64,000 nucleotides of DNA from Flammeovirgaceae bacterium (GTDB taxonomy: Bacteria > Bacteroidota > Bacteroidia > Cytophagales > Cyclobacteriaceae): positions 1 to 64,000 of the forward strand of contig JAIYCV010000036.1 in NCBI GenBank assembly GCA_027487845.1, in the 5' to 3' direction. Positions 63,561-64,000 of this stretch are shown one piece after another; within the stretch, counting starts at the first letter, position 1; each line of letters begins with the position of its first letter. The translations under genes and the position numbers were made by a program. The notes beneath the pieces are model-generated. The model was not told the origin of the DNA. It did no database searches and worked only from the letters and a program-made list of their open reading frames with translations.

Positions 63561-64000
63561 ATGCAATCCGCCAGGAACAAACAGCTACTATTTTCCCTCC
63601 TACTGCTTTCGGTAATTACTATCATCGCCTATTTCCTTTCAAGAACGGACGGACAGTTTGAACTGGATAAAAAGATGTTTCAAGTCGAGGATCAAACCAA
63701 AATCAACAGGGTTGTTTTTGAATCGGCTGGCGAAAAAGTGATAGTCAGTTACGATGGCACCTCTTGGAACGTAAATAACAAATACCCCGCTGATCGGCAA
63801 CTGGTGAAAGTATTGTTTGCTACGCTTTTGCAAATAGCACCTAAACGACCAGCAAGCGAAACGCTCAAAGACTCTATCTCAAAATCGCTCCAAAGCAGCG
63901 GCACCAAAGTGAGCTTGTTTGAAGGACAAGACCTAAAAAAGGAATTTTATGCTGGTTCCAATTTCGACCACACTCAAACTTATTTTCAACAGAATAGCGA
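63561..64000 (+). CDS. DUF4340-type protein, partial at window end
   Basis: The frame opens at ATG 63561, two bases after the gldG stop, and runs past the window edge without a stop (147 codons seen). N-terminal membrane helix LLFSLLLLSVITIIAYFL, then LDKKMFQVEDQTKINRVVFE and YDGTSWNVNNKYPADRQLV, matching DUF4340 proteins that commonly follow gldG-like genes. The function is not established. Confidence 0.85.
   Translation, partial: MQSARNKQLLFSLLLLSVITIIAYFLSRTDGQFELDKKMFQVEDQTKINRVVFESAGEKVIVSYDGTSWNVNNKYPADRQLVKVLFATLLQIAPKRPASETLKDSISKSLQSSGTKVSLFEGQDLKKEFYAGSNFDHTQTYFQQNS

Overview
The window is from a Bacteroidota chromosome, most likely order Cytophagales. It carries a SusC/SusD/SusE/SusF outer-membrane glycan uptake operon, proteins with C-terminal type IX secretion (T9SS) sorting domains, the gliding-motility ABC transporter genes gldA, gldF and gldG, many Cys-anchored lipoproteins, AT-rich spacers and promoters of the Bacteroidota TTG/TAnnTTTG type. 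No tRNA, rRNA, CRISPR array, insertion sequence or prophage was seen. GC content looks even throughout.

Layout. (1) 1-4 kb: two minus-strand lipoproteins with near-identical IPT/TIG modules (one with beta-propeller repeats, one with a formylglycine-generating-enzyme-like domain), divergent from a MarR-like regulator across a spacer with a 24-bp perfect palindrome. (2) 4-9.4 kb: a tightly packed minus-strand operon of a phytanoyl-CoA-dioxygenase-like enzyme, a GH127-like glycosidase, a nitrilase-family amidohydrolase and a GH13 enzyme, divergent from a cytoplasmic AraC regulator. (3) 9.4-31 kb: a glycan utilisation locus. It starts with an unusual regulator joining two periplasmic AMPK-type carbohydrate-binding modules to seven membrane helices and a cytoplasmic AraC domain. 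SusC, SusD, SusE and a SusF-like protein follow. After an inverted adhesin-like gene and an unknown gene come a GH53 endo-galactanase lipoprotein, a T9SS-exported GH13 and a SusA-like neopullulanase. (4) 31-39.5 kb: a DUF4159 protein, two tandem paralogous lipoproteins and a TetR / ABC / HlyD / TolC export operon whose ABC ATPase has lost every catalytic motif. (5) 39.6-48.7 kb: housekeeping genes (thyA, L-serine ammonia-lyase beta subunit, ppa, GT9, maf), an orphan TolC/HlyD pair, a lipoprotein and a short-chain dehydrogenase. (6) 48.8-60 kb: a YHYH protein, lipoproteins, an ECF sigma factor with an anti-sigma protein that appears to span both membranes, a serine hydrolase, a GT2, a cyclophilin and a TlpA-like thioredoxin. 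(7) 60.2 kb to the end: gldA-gldF-gldG and a partial DUF4340 gene.

How region 3 may work: the seven-helix regulator would sense alpha-glucan in the periplasm and act on DNA. The spacers before susC and before the GH53 gene share a bipartite element: a dyad CCAnTTT/AAAnTGG box, then a third AAAGTGG half-site about 100 bp downstream, at nearly identical spacing. This is the best candidate for an undescribed regulatory system here; the regulator-element link is inference.

Three genes look damaged or non-canonical. The large S74-type surface protein has an in-frame TAA inside its signal peptide. The first IPT protein stops abruptly mid-repeat. The ABC exporter at 36.6-38.8 kb appears to be a pseudo-ATPase.
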